From Sistotremastrum niveocremeum HHB9708 (taxonomy: Eukaryota; Basidiomycota; Agaricomycetes; Sistotremastrales; Sistotremastraceae), in assembly GCA_001630475.1 (NCBI GenBank), contig KV419394.1, positions 1,116,001 through 1,180,000 of the forward strand: DNA of 64,000 nucleotides, read 5' to 3'. The translations under genes were made by a program, and so were the position numbers. The notes below the pieces were generated by a model that had not been told where the DNA came from, did not search any database, and worked only from the letters and a program-made list of their open reading frames with translations. Below, piece after piece: positions 1 to 10,500 of the stretch (positions are counted from its first letter, which is position 1; every line of letters starts with the position of its first letter).

Positions 1-6
1 TCGATG

Positions 7-455
7 TCAAGATGTAGGATGACTTGCAAGTTTGGCCAGGATAGCATCTAACTCTGATATTTTCTCGTCCATAATTGCCAGTTTCGGGCCGACGAGTCGT
101 GTGCGAGGTTGAGTTCCGGCAGGAAGGGTACCTAGCTCATTGCTGTTGGGGGAATCAATTTAAACGATTCAGGTATGGAGTGAAGTGAGCCTCACTCGAG
201 CTCCGTCCTAGTATCAATCAGCGTCTTCGCTGCCCTCAGACCGTCATGAAGAATGAGATCGTCCCATGTTCTCGCTGCTGTCCGAAATTCGTATAGAAGA
301 GATCGCGCTTTACGATGATAGGTTGACTCTGTTACTCGTGATGGAGACGAAGGTGATGGAACGAACTGAGCTTGCTTCGAGCGGGGAGGAGGTGTGGATG
401 GACCACCAAACGATGCAAGTCTTTTGCTCATCGAAAGCCGGAAATTTCCGTTCAA
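7..455 (-). CDS. Unknown small protein, possibly cut by the window edge
   Basis: I do not recognise this gene. The first exon (about 192-455) has a Ser/Pro-rich, basic N-terminus followed by a helical segment with the motif LLYEFRTAARTWDDLI. One intron with a clean GT..CAACAG pattern joins it to a second exon containing RTRLVGPKLAIMDEKISEL and a stop at 7-9. The product is about 123 residues from the likely start at 431 (MSKRL), or 131 from 455. The end looks like a predicted coiled coil. The final codons could instead be the start of another intron, because GCAAGT or GTCATC is followed by a TTGAC-like branch site, so the true 3' end may lie outside the window. Its start codon is only 14-38 bp from that of the divergent WD40 gene, so the two must share a promoter or overlap in their leaders. 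Confidence 0.5.
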
Positions 456-468
456 CCTTCGACCTCAA

Positions 469-1962
469 ATGCAATCAGTCGATCCATCTAATTTCTTCAG
501 AACAGAGGCTGATCTAGCTTTATCTGCTGTGAGTTGTCACTGAGGTTCTGGTTGTCAAACATTGACGTTGTCGCAAGTGAAGTCGCGGAAGGAAAAGGCA
601 GAAAGAAACAAAGAGCTTGGATCTCCCATAGATCTGCCAGGAAAACCATTATCGATTGAAATCAGAGGCAACGATTTATGGACTGCTGAGAGTGGAGCTG
701 CCATACGCAGAACAAACTTGGAGGTGAAGTTGATGGCTTTATCGGCAACTGAGGCTCATCTTTTCTTAGACGGGGAAAACCTTGCAGGTCTACCATGGCC
801 ACAAAGGACCTGTGACATCAATCGCACTCTTGCCGTCGAGTCCTAATTTCTTCTCCGGATCTTGGGACGGGGTATGTCCTCTTTCGTCACGATCTCGCCC
901 ACTTGAATTCAAGGAGCAGTACAGACAATCAAAACGTGGTCATCAGAACCGAAAGCATTGAAGGCGTCAACATCTGCTCACTCAGATTTTGTCAAGTGCC
1001 TGAAAGCCATACCCTCGTTAGGGATCCTCGTCTCCGGTGGCTCGGATAAAGTCATTCGTTTTTGGTACGACACAATGAGAGTCCATTGAATGCATGCATA
1101 ACGTCGTATACAGGGACATATCCAATCTTGATTCTCCACTTGTCCAGATAGGAACCCTCTCCGAACATACACGCCCAGTCGAATGTCTCGCCTTTGATCC
1201 GGGTTCTACGACGGCATCATCCTGTACTCTCTTCACGGCGGATACCATGGGAGTCGTGAAGATCTGGACGCTGGATGTCAATATTACGGAAGGTCGCTGT
1301 CGCCCGACGCTGGTGAACCAGTTTATGGATCATCGGACAGGAATAAATGACATGTGGTATGGTTTGGGAACGTTATGGACAGGTTCGTCTTGGCTGCTTT
1401 ATGTCGCTACGTTGATCCAGAGCTTGATTTAGGGTCGACCGATTGCACCGTGATTATGAGGCAGTACCCTACTGCTAGTAATGGCGCCAATCAATTCAGA
1501 GCAATCACTCTTCCTCATACTGTGAAGTCTATTCTTCCTTTGTCTTTAACGCCATTGAATGAGCCACTCGTTGTTGTGGGATCTGCCGACACGATTGTGT
1601 CCTTTGACATATCATCTCCAGAAGATCCAGAACAACTCAGAGAATTGGACGTACACGCTCATGACGTGGTGGGATTGGGATTCTGGGTGAAGAAAGTCGA
1701 GTCCAAAACTGGGGCGGTTGCGCTAGAACCATGGATTATCAGTGCCAGTCTCGATGGCACTGTCCGTCGATGGCCTTTCAAAGGTACGTATTCACTATAC
1801 ACTCGGAGGATACTAAGGTCTGAACGGGTTTCAGAATTGATAACACCAGCACCGGCTGCCCCTCTTCCTCCAAAAGAGAAGTCGAATGGAAAACCATCCA
1901 GTGGATTGACTGAGGAGGAGGAAAGAGAGCTGAACGAATTGTTGTCTTCCGATGAAGAATGA
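469..1962 (+). CDS. WD40-repeat protein with acidic C-terminal tail
   Basis: Seven exons joined by six introns of 46-54 nt give an uninterrupted protein of 396 residues; the coding sum is exactly divisible by three. The short first exon begins MQSVDPSNFFRTEADLALSA. WD40 blades are visible as GHKGPVTSIALLPSS..FFSGSWDG, LVSGGSDKVIRFWD, LFTADTMGVVKIWTLD, VVVGSADTIVSFDI and IISASLDGTVRRW. The protein ends with a Glu/Asp-rich tail, LTEEEERELNELLSSDEE. Such a propeller usually scaffolds protein complexes; no catalytic residues are expected. The arrangement, N-terminal Arg/Lys/Glu helix, GKPLSIEIRGNDLWTAES strand, propeller and acidic tail, recalls an uncharacterised WD40 family I believe is widespread in fungi, but I cannot name a function. 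The start at 469 was chosen because the TTG at 562 is not a start and an in-frame 5' exon splices cleanly onto it. Confidence 0.85.
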
Positions 1963-2089
1963 TCATATATTTTACCTAGTCTATCGCATATATTCTGCTC
2001 CAGTGAGGCGGACTGCCTTTAGAAGTTCGAACGCGTGACAGTCACGCGCGTTTGGACCCGAAGCGCGGCGTCCCTCGTGCCCGACGAAC

Positions 2090-3916
2090 ATGCCTCGCGA
2101 AATCGTCACACTTCAGTTGGGACAATGTGGAAATCAAAGTAACTTGCTTTTCAGTCAACAACACACATAACTCGTTGTGAACATATCTTCTTATCTAGTG
2201 GGCTCCGTATTCTGGCAGCGGCTGTGCGCTGAACATGGCATCAGCAAAGATGGGATTTTGGAGGAGTGGGCGACCGATGGCGGTGACAGAAAGGACGTGT
2301 TTTTCTATCAAGCAGATGACGAACATTACATTCCAAGAGCAATCTTGGTCGATCTTGAACCTCGAGTAAGCTTACATGGGTGTCCTGACTTCGAGTCGAT
2401 GTGCTGATTGAGTGGCAGGTAATCAACAATATTCTTGCCTCTCCATATCGTGGTCTTTACAATCCCGAGAATATTTATCTATCTAAAGACGGAGGAGGTG
2501 CAGGTAATATCTGGGCTCAAGGTTTCTCGGCTGGCGAGAGGATCTACGAAGATGTCATGGAGATGGTGGACAGAGAAGCTGAGGGAAGTGATTCATTGGA
2601 GGTGAGTATTCTGACTCCTTTGTCATAATATAAGCTCATCGTCTGTCGCTCGCAAGGGCTTCATGTTATTACATTCCATCGCTGGAGGGACAGGCTCCGG
2701 TGTTGGCTCTTACTTCCTCGAACGTCTCAACGAAAGATTCCCCAAGAAGCTTATCCAAACTTATTCAGTATTCCCCGATTCTGCCCAATCTGACGTCGTT
2801 GTTCAACCATACAACTCCCTCCTCACTCTCAAGCGACTTGCCAATAACGCCGATTCAGTCGTGGTTCTGGATAACGGCGCCCTGGGTCGCATTGCAGCTG
2901 ACCGACTCCACGTACAGAATCCGAGTCTCGATCAGACAAATCAACTCGTAGGTTCTATCATGCACACGAACCATCGACATTTACGATGTGGATATGATTT
3001 TAGGTATCGACAGTTATGGCGGCTAGCACCCAGACGTTGCGATATCCTGGATATATGAACAATGACCTTGTTGGAATCGTAGCCTCTCTGATTCCTACAC
3101 CACGATGCCACTTCCTCATGACTTCATACACGCCATTTACCAGCGACAACATAGACCAGGTGTGTTTGACCTCTCTCGTCCACGAGTCGAAGTTTAACAG
3201 TGTATAGGCCAAGTCCATTCGTAAGACAACCGTACTGGATGTTATGCGAAGACTGCTGCAACCGAAAAATCGTATGGTCAATACGACGCCTAGTAAAACA
3301 GCGTGTTATATCTCGATTCTCAATATCATTCAAGGCGAAGTGGATCCCCAAGACGTGACTGAATTTCATTCAGTTCCTAACGTTCTCTGACGTCTATTCC
3401 ATAGGTTCACCAATCGTTATTGAGAATCCGTGAACGACAGTTGGCAAATTTCATTCCTTGGGGACCTGCGTCGATACAAGTTGCCCTTACTCGAAAGTCT
3501 CCCTATGTAGCAGCCAGTCATCGGGTGAGCGGACTGATGCTGGCAAATCATACGAGCATTGCTTCTGTAGGACTTCTCACTTTCGCGAAGACGTTCAGGA
3601 TGCTGACAGCTACATCAGCTTTTCAAACGCATGCTGGACCAATACGACAAACTCCGAAAAGCAAAAGCGTTTTTGGATCAGTACAAGAAAGAGAGTATGT
3701 TTGAGAACGATTTGGAAGAATTTGACTCTGCTAGGTATGATTCTCTGATAAAACGAGACGGCAGGACTAATTTGATTCCAGGGCGACCGTTGATGAACTG
3801 ATGAAGGAATACAAGGCTTGTGAAAGCCCAAACTATATTACATCAGTGAGTCTTGATGTATTTAACTTGCTTTATCTCACACAACCTTTCAGGGTTCGTC
3901 CTCGGCACCAACGTGA
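2090..3916 (+). CDS. TUB4: Gamma-tubulin
   Basis: The product matches gamma-tubulin, the GTP-binding core of the gamma-tubulin complex that nucleates microtubules at spindle pole bodies. The N-terminus is [16 protein letters not shown], the standard gamma-tubulin opening. The tubulin signature [15 protein letters not shown], the nucleotide-binding loop and the family sequences [26 protein letters not shown] and [20 protein letters not shown] are all present, in order, across exons with introns of about 50-60 nt. The first intron interrupts the codon after GNQ. The C-terminus ends in a short tail (NYITSGSSSAPT) after the last intron, with the stop at 3914-3916. About 450 residues, normal for the family. 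It is transcribed in the same direction as the upstream WD40 gene, with about 125 bp between them, and is tail-to-tail with MBF1. Confidence 0.96.
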
Positions 3917-4140
3917 TTTGATTGATTGGTTCTTTCTTCTCTTGTTCATGATCTTCTTATCTATTAACGTCGCTCGTCACTGTATGCAATGCTTTTCATG
4001 TTATCAATCAAGAAACTGCAAGGATGATTATATTCCACACGTGCAAAGCACAACAAGACAATGGATGGGGAGGACGAGACTCTAAGATGTTACAAGCAAC
4101 CTGCGTAGGAGAGGAAGACGGACAGGAGGGATCAAAGAAC

Positions 4141-4791
4141 CTATGCTTTCTTTGGTCCCTCCAGTTTCTTTCCAATATCGCTACCTAATAGCCCCGTCAG
4201 CAATTGGGGATTGCAAACATCACGTTGGCCACGTACCTCTAAGCTTAACACCGAGTGCGCGCTCAAGTTTGCCCAGGATCTGGGGATTGGGAATAGCTTT
4301 GCCAGATTCATAATCCTGAAGCACAGATTGCTTCTCGTTGATCTTTGCAGCTACATCCTTTTGAGAGAGCTGCTTTTCTTGACGAGCGGTCTGAATCGCT
4401 TTTCCTACTGAGGGAGCGATTTTGGGTGGAGGAGCGACTTCATTTTCACGGTCGAGTTTAGCTATGCGTTGGTGATCGGTGCCTGCCCAGAGGTTAGCAT
4501 GGGCTGAGTAGAATGCATATACATAGTACGGACCAACATGTGCTTTGTTCGCTCCAGCAGTGATCTTCTTATCAGTGGCAACGACAGCGCCTGATCTTCG
4601 GGCCTGAGACAACCATAAGGATAACGTTTGCAATATCTACACAAGAAGACTTACGGCTGAAAAATAACATCAGGACGGGTCAAAGAGTGAGGGTGAGGTG
4701 GCTTACCATTGAGGTCTGCAGTTCCCTTGGTGACTTTGGGAGTTCGGACACGGTGTCCAATAACGGTCTTGCTGTCCCAGTCAGTTTCCAT
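4141..4791 (-). CDS. MBF1: Multiprotein-bridging factor 1 (MBF1)
   Basis: MBF1 is a small transcriptional coactivator that bridges TBP and bZIP activators and also acts in ribosome-collision quality control. The N-terminus METDWDSKTVIG and the LNAARRSGAVVATDKK segment are the MBF1 domain. The second half is a Cro/C1-type helix-turn-helix (KAIQTARQEKQLSQKDVAAK, INEKQSVLQDYESGKAIPN, LERALGVKLRG). The last exon encodes SDIGKKLEGPKKA and the stop. Four introns give 148 residues, the usual length. Between exon 1 (ending CTCAATG) and the exon starting GCCCGAAGA lie two GT..AG introns separated by only two nucleotides, CC, at 4655-4656. Without them the frame is lost; with them the universally conserved LNAARR is restored. 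Start chosen at 4791 because it gives the family N-terminus. Confidence 0.95.
4655..4656 (-). other. Two-nucleotide microexon of MBF1
   Basis: On the minus strand the order is AATG, an intron GTAAGC...TTTCAG, then CC, then a second intron GTAAGT...TCTCAG, then GCCCGAAGA. G+CC completes an alanine codon and yields LNAARRSG, the sequence expected of MBF1. Joining the flanking exons directly as one long intron shifts the frame. Both introns are about 50 nt, like others in the window, and both have good donor and acceptor sequences. Confidence 0.85.
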
Positions 4792-5015
4792 TGTATGCAA
4801 GACGTAAAAGTTGGGGGAGAGTTGGTGATGGTCGTGTGTTAAGAGCAAGGTTGATCTGACTCCGTTTATTACTGGAGGTGGACGCTTAGTCAGCCGGTGT
4901 CTCGGGCGATGCAGCACCGCCTTTTCCAGAAGTTTTGGTCATTATCCACGCATATATACATCGAGAGACATTATAAGTCAGTACAATATGAATGTCGCTG
5001 TGTGGTCGCTTTTTT

Positions 5016-5864
5016 TTACCTGCGACGGAGCAAGAAGAATGCAGCAGCACTGCTGACCAAGACACCAGCAGCAAAGCTGGCCAGAGTGGTTGGCTCAGGC
5101 ATTGGAGGCGGCCAGAGCTTGAGCTTGATCGTCTGCCAGGCAGGTCTGGTGCCGCCAACCTCAGAGAAACTGGGGACGGCGTTCTTCTCCCAGCCCTCAT
5201 CGAGCAGCTTCTCCATCATGAGGTCGTCGAGAGCGGCGAGCTCCTCGAGCGACCACTGAGTTGAAACCTTGATCATCCATCCCATCCTTCTCTTCCCCAG
5301 CATGCCTCCAACGCCGGGGGCACGTTTGCGAAGTTTGGCTCGGAGGCGGCCAACGTTGAGGACGGTCTGCTCGACGTCGTCGGGGAGGACGTTCTCGATC
5401 CTCCTGCGAATAAGATGTGCTATTTTGGGTCCATTGCCATCTGTAGACACCAGGATCTGTAGAGGACCACGTCGAATTTGTGAACCGAAGTAGAAGTCGC
5501 AAGAGGGTGGAATGTCTGCACAATTGATAGGAATGTGTCGTGTCCTTGCCATTTCGCATATCCTTCGGCTTTCCTCGACATCATCGATGGCGGTCAGAGC
5601 CATGTCAACGCCGACGAGGTCCTCGGGGCCTTCGAACAGACGGTCGTGATAGGTTACTCTGTCATTCGTATCGACGATTTCTCGTATAGTCTTGTGCAGG
5701 TCTTCGCTGGGCGCGATAAGGGTGACGCGAGCATCTGCGCCGAGCACAATCTCGAGACGACCGGCAGCGACTTCACCACCGCCGACGATGAGGACATTTT
5801 TATCTCTGAGCTGCCAGGCAATGAGGAGTGATCCACTTGTAACGGGTTTGGTAGGCGTCGTCAT
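5016..5864 (-). CDS. MET8: Met8-like precorrin-2 dehydrogenase / sirohydrochlorin ferrochelatase with C-terminal membrane segment
   Basis: Met8 makes siroheme, the cofactor of sulfite and nitrite reductases, by NAD-dependent oxidation of precorrin-2 and iron insertion. The Rossmann motif KNVLIVGGGEVAAGR lies at about residues 22-36. The family signature CADIPPSCDFYFGSQIRRG followed by LQILVSTDGNGPKIA is clear, as is the C-terminal helical domain. The likely start is 5864 (MTTPTKPVTSG); an in-frame upstream Met at 5942 would add a sequence unlike the family. From 5864 the single-exon product is 282 residues. Unusually, the C-terminus ends in a hydrophobic helix, TTLASFAAGVLVSSAAAFFLL, followed by RRR, resembling a tail anchor; yeast Met8 is, as far as I know, soluble. 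The stop codon follows an AG|GTAAAA context, so a further 3' exon reaching about 4,886 cannot be excluded. Confidence 0.9.
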   Translation of the reverse strand: MTTPTKPVTSGSLLIAWQLRDKNVLIVGGGEVAAGRLEIVLGADARVTLIAPSEDLHKTIREIVDTNDRVTYHDRLFEGPEDLVGVDMALTAIDDVEESRRICEMARTRHIPINCADIPPSCDFYFGSQIRRGPLQILVSTDGNGPKIAHLIRRRIENVLPDDVEQTVLNVGRLRAKLRKRAPGVGGMLGKRRMGWMIKVSTQWSLEELAALDDLMMEKLLDEGWEKNAVPSFSEVGGTRPAWQTIKLKLWPPPMPEPTTLASFAAGVLVSSAAAFFLLRRR

Positions 5865-6152
5865 GTAACAGACTAAAGTGGCTATGCCAACGGCAACAAA
5901 GCGCAATTTCGGCCAACAAACAGACTTGCCTTTAACTCTCATCTCAGTCCTGCAGCGCAGACAGCTCGACGTCGACCGTCGCTTTCTTTCTATTCTCTTT
6001 CTCTCAGCCGGCCTGCAATCTTGTCGTACTCTCTGGAAGAGCTTTCCAAATTTCTAGTCGCTCTTTGTCCAGTTTATACTCGATTGATCTCCCTGCAACA
6101 GTACGATTGATCTTACCCTCTCACGACAGTGACTCAAAGCCATATAGGTATT

Positions 6153-7076
6153 ATGGTGTCACGGAGGCTCATGGGAGTGTGGGCGATCTTAGCCTTCTTC
6201 CTCGCCGCCGCGGGCGGTATTACCATTGCGTTCTCAATCATTTGGAAGGCCCCCAATCTCATGAGGAATATTGCTATTAGTTCGCAAGATTTACTTGGTG
6301 AGTACTCCTTCGTCATTACTATTCACTTGTACCAATGAGGTCCTCAGCCGGACTTGTCCTTGGAATCGCGTTCGTTGTCACCTTTGTCATTGCACTAGCA
6401 GCCATCATCCAGCCTAACCATAATGTCACCGGACTCGCTATTCTCAACTGGACGCTCCTTCTGGATGCTTTTGGAGTTGGAATCGTTGGCTCCTTCATCT
6501 GGTTCTATACCCTCACCGAAAGGAACGATTATCATCTTGTCATGAGCAAGGAGAGTGCAGCAACCTGGCAAGCAGTGCAAGACAAGGTGCGTCCTCCACC
6601 GCCGTCTTGTAAACCTCCATGTCACTGATATCACTTCGTAGCTGCAATGTTGCGGTTATTTCAACTCTACAGATCTAGGAACAATTGGTGGATTCTGTAC
6701 AGATGCAACGTTTGCGGCTAATGCGACGCCGTGCGTGGGGCCGATCACCGAATATGCTGATTACACATTGAACAACATCTTTTCGTGAGTATCTCCTGCC
6801 GAGTGAACTCCAAACATAACTGACGTATCCTCTTCTGATGTTAGTACGGTAAGCATCTGCATCACTCCGTTGACTAGTCTATTTATACCCACGGCACAGA
6901 TATATGGGTTCATGGCAGTAATCCTGGCGCTCTTCCTGGCAACGATGTGTGTTATTAAGAAGGCTCGTGATTATTGGTCTCCATTGGACCAGAGATACTG
7001 ACTGCGAACACAGAGAAACGAAGCTGAACGTTTCAGACGCATCGACGAGAAACGAGGAGGTCGAGGATTTGTTTGA
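6153..7076 (+). CDS. Tetraspanin (fungal Tsp2-like)
   Basis: Four transmembrane segments, a short first loop and a large second loop carrying the tetraspanin CCG motif (LQCCGYFNSTDL, with further Cys at GFCTD and TPCVG) identify a tetraspanin, a membrane organiser of the plasma membrane. TM1 is GVWAILAFFLAAAGGITIAF, TM2 begins AGLVLGIAFVVTFVIALAAI, TM3 is TLLLDAFGVGIVGSFIWFY and TM4 IYGFMAVILALFLATMCVI. A 4-nt exon (TACG, 6845-6848) sits just before TM4; without it the frame hits a stop. The C-terminal tail RFRRIDEKRGGRGFV resembles tails I recall from basidiomycete Tsp2 proteins and requires one more splice; its donor is ambiguous (GC donor after AAGAAG, or a weak GT a few bases earlier). 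Unspliced, the protein would end at 7001-7003. About 225 residues, five introns. Divergent from the Met8 gene. Confidence 0.88.
6845..6848 (+). other. Four-nucleotide microexon of the tetraspanin gene
   Basis: The exon ending ATCTTTTC is followed by a GTGAGT intron ending GATGTTAG, then TACG, then a second intron starting GTAAGC and ending CACAG before ATATATGGG. TC+T and ACG give Ser-Thr and keep TM4 in frame. Skipping the four bases gives an early stop. Confidence 0.8.
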
Positions 7077-7502
7077 TTATTTGCCGGTAACCATGATACA
7101 AAGTGCTAAAAGTATATTCCTTCTCATCTCCTTGCAATCTTTCTTTTTTCGTTTCCACATCCTCATTCCATCGTTGTTATTTACTCAATGACTCACTTTC
7201 CCTCTAACTTGTTGTTCTTTTCTCGCTGTCTGTCGCTCGCTTTACAAGAGATGTTGTTAACTTCCTGAGAAACATTAGAATAGATGGTGTACAGGTCTTT
7301 CCTGACAGGCATCTTAGAATTTGTATGTACTACTGAGATCCACAGGACACATTGGTGGTAATTACGAACGGACAAACAACATGCAAAACGAGAGAAAACT
7401 GCAAAAGTGATGGATGAGTCATGCAGGCATGGAATAGTAAATTACGTTGAACTGATAGCGTGGGTGTGGATGTACTGGTATATATTGTGAGGATGAATGT
7501 GA
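7077..7502. other. Intergenic, tail-to-tail 3' regions
   Basis: Between the tetraspanin stop and the nucleoporin stop. T-rich on the plus strand just after the tetraspanin. I see no coding potential, repeat or RNA gene; presumably 3' UTRs and poly(A) sites of both genes. Confidence 0.6.
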
Positions 7503-10500
7503 TCAATGCCGAGTTCCACCCCTCCGTCGAGGCAGGCCTTTGGTGGATCTACCAGCAGGTGCTGGCGGCGGCGGGGCTCCCATATTGAATATCGGCTGAT
7601 TAGGGGGTGCGCCGTTTGTAGCCGCACCGAATTGGAAGGGTGCCGACGTCGATGTGGGTGTAACAGGAAGTCCGGTGGCAGACAATGCTGGTGACGATGG
7701 TTGCGAGTTGAATGAAAACGGATTCGCAGGAGTAGGTACATTAAATGAAAACGGAGTGGTGGCTCGACTTCCGTCGCCGTTTGCGGCCGTGGCACTCAGC
7801 GGTTGCGTAGTTTGAGCAGGAGACCCGAAGGGGTTGGGCGAATGTGTTCCAAATGGAGCCTGGCTCTGCTCTGTGGTGGGGGTGGGGAATGAACCAAAAG
7901 CTGTCGATGGGGCACCGAATCCTGGGCCACTCGTCGACACACTGGGTTTTGAGGGCGCTGCACCAAATGCAAAGACAGACGGTGGTTGCGATGGGTGGAC
8001 GGGTGCTGGAGCAGATCCAAACGTGAACGGCGTTGCGGCACCTTCACTTTTGCTTTTTGCAACGTTCTGAGACCCAAATGAAGTAGAAGTAGAAGTGGAA
8101 GTAGAGGGGAGAGGTTCGCCGAATGAGAAAAGTGAAGTAGCTGGATTATTGTTGGGGGGAGCCGAAGACCCGAACGCGAAGCCGTTTCCAGAACCGAATG
8201 GCATCTGAGGCGCGGCGGGTCCAGATGAGGTGACTTTTATTTCGCGAGTTGGGCTTTCGTCCATGCTATCGGCTGGGCGAGGCTCGGGCGTTTTGGGTCG
8301 ACTTAAGGGTGCTGATAGTACCGCAGGCTGAGGAGACGGAGCTACGCTAGCGCCAAAAGTAAAAGGAGTAGAGGAAGTTCCGGGTGGGGCAGAAGGCTGA
8401 GATTGAACGGTCGTTGATCCAAAGATCGAAGTGCTCGGGGCACTCGAACTAGTTGGCGCTGAAGAAGGGAATCCGAAAGCGTTCTTTGCGGCTTCCCCAC
8501 CTGCACTGAAAGAAAACCCGGTGCTGGCTTTCGGAAGGCCACTTGGTGTTGAACTGGGACCCGCAGGTGGCCCTACAGTAGATGTAGTATCTGTGGGCTT
8601 TGGAAAAGTAGAAGGAAAGCCAAAACCAAGAGCTGAGGCTTTTGCCGTAGGAATGGAAGGCTCCGGAGTTGTTGGTGTAGGGGCAGACGATCCACCTGCC
8701 TTGTCGGATAGCCCGTTCAAACTGGAACCGAACATAGACTTGGGTGCTGACTCTTTGTCTTCCGGTTGCGCAGATGTTGTCGTAGATGCACTACTTCCTC
8801 CGAAAGAAAACGCAGCTGAGGTTGTGGGTTGAACGTTGACGCGAGGCTCGGGTGCATCGCTAGGTGGCGCCGAATTAACTGCACCACTGGCGGGCGGGAA
8901 ACCAATCCCAAGTCTCGAGGCCAAGGACGGCGCACTCGCAAGTTGTTCAGCAGCTTTACGTGGCGGCTCCGGAGTTGGAGGGATGACGCCAAGGGAAGGG
9001 ACGGACGAGTGGGATGGCAGCTGGGGCGACAAATTTGATGAAGTCGGCTTATCGGTACTGTCAGAAGACCCGGCAGATGGGCCGGAAGTGGTATTGCTAG
9101 AAAATGGAGGAGGAGGAGTGGCGGGTTTGACTGATGGGAAAGCAAATGGCAACGATGAAACCGGCGGCTCTTTTGAGTCTGTGTTGGTGCCAAATGATAG
9201 TTTGGGAGGGGGAGCAAATGACAAGACTGGGGCGGTTGAGGCAGAAGACCCGGTGGACTCGGTTGCAGAAGCTTCGTTTGCTTTCGCCTCTGTCGGGAGT
9301 ACCACAGCGGGCGCTGCAGCTGATTCCGCAGGAGAAGACTGGACAGAGATCAGCGAACAATGCGAAACGCAAGGGCATTGGACTAACTGGTTGCGACTGG
9401 GCTGGCGTACGACTGAACGAGCCAAAGCTAAAGCCATTAGGAATGTCGAACGTAGGAGCCGGAGCTTTGAGGAGCTCCTCTTTTGTCGGGAGACCCTGGA
9501 GGTGTTCTGCTTCAGGTTGCTCATCTTCGTCATCATCTTCAAAGCGAGCTGAGAATTTATTGCGGCCCGGTGCATGGGGCCGATTCACAACACGAGCAGC
9601 ACGAAGACTACTTGAGGAAGATGGATTGTTTGGATTCGTAGGTCGGCTAGGAACCTGGGCCCGCGAAGCAGATACTCGCCCACCCAGACTAGGCACTCTG
9701 AGCCCTTCGGAGGACGATGAAACACCATTGGACCCCGTTCTAGGGATGATGTCAATTTCATCGTCAGACGTGTCTTCAACAGTAGCAGCCCAGGGCGACT
9801 TTCCGGACCTCGAAGTGGACGAAGAAGCTCCCGGTCGTGCTGAATCTTTCTCCTTTCCTTTTCCTGAAGCCCCGTTCACCTTTTGGCTTTGTTCTAATGC
9901 TCTCTTATTGAGCAGTTTGCGCATACCACCCTCTCCCTCATAAGGCTTAATCAGATGTGCACTTTTCGAGCTCAGGGCACTGGAACGAGTCTTTCCAGGA
10001 CTCAGTGCCTGAGTGGATTTTATGATGCTCTTTGGAAGGGGGGGAGGGGGATACGAACGGCCAGTTCTCAAATATGTGTTGGCGGCAGGATCAGAGGCAT
10101 AGCTGGGCGGGAGCATTGGCGTTCTTAAAGCTTCTAGGGCTTGCAGTGCTCGCTCTGCAGGTGTAGAGGGAGCTGCTTTACTCGACGACTCTATGAAATA
10201 TCTTATTGATTACGCTGATGCTCGACAAGAGATAGAGACGTACGGTTCTTCTCGACCTCGTCAGGAGTCGTGATACCTAATGTGGGGTGCCATACTAGTC
10301 GTTGACGCGTGGAAGGCTAGGAGAGGGACGGATTTTGAGAAGTGAAAATCTGGTCAAAGGTCCCTACATACATCAGAGCTCATTTCTCGAAGAGGGGAAC
10401 TGGGGAGGCCGGGTCCTTCCTTGGGCCAAAGTAAAGCCGACTTCGAGGTTGAAAATTCTCTTCTCGTGGGACTGGGATTGGAGGGAGTAGGCTGTGGCGT

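Noticed and set aside
8431-9943. Long open frames on the plus strand inside the nucleoporin gene
   Set aside because: They are antisense shadows of FG/Ser/Pro repeats with biased composition; no start context, splice pattern or family feature supports them.
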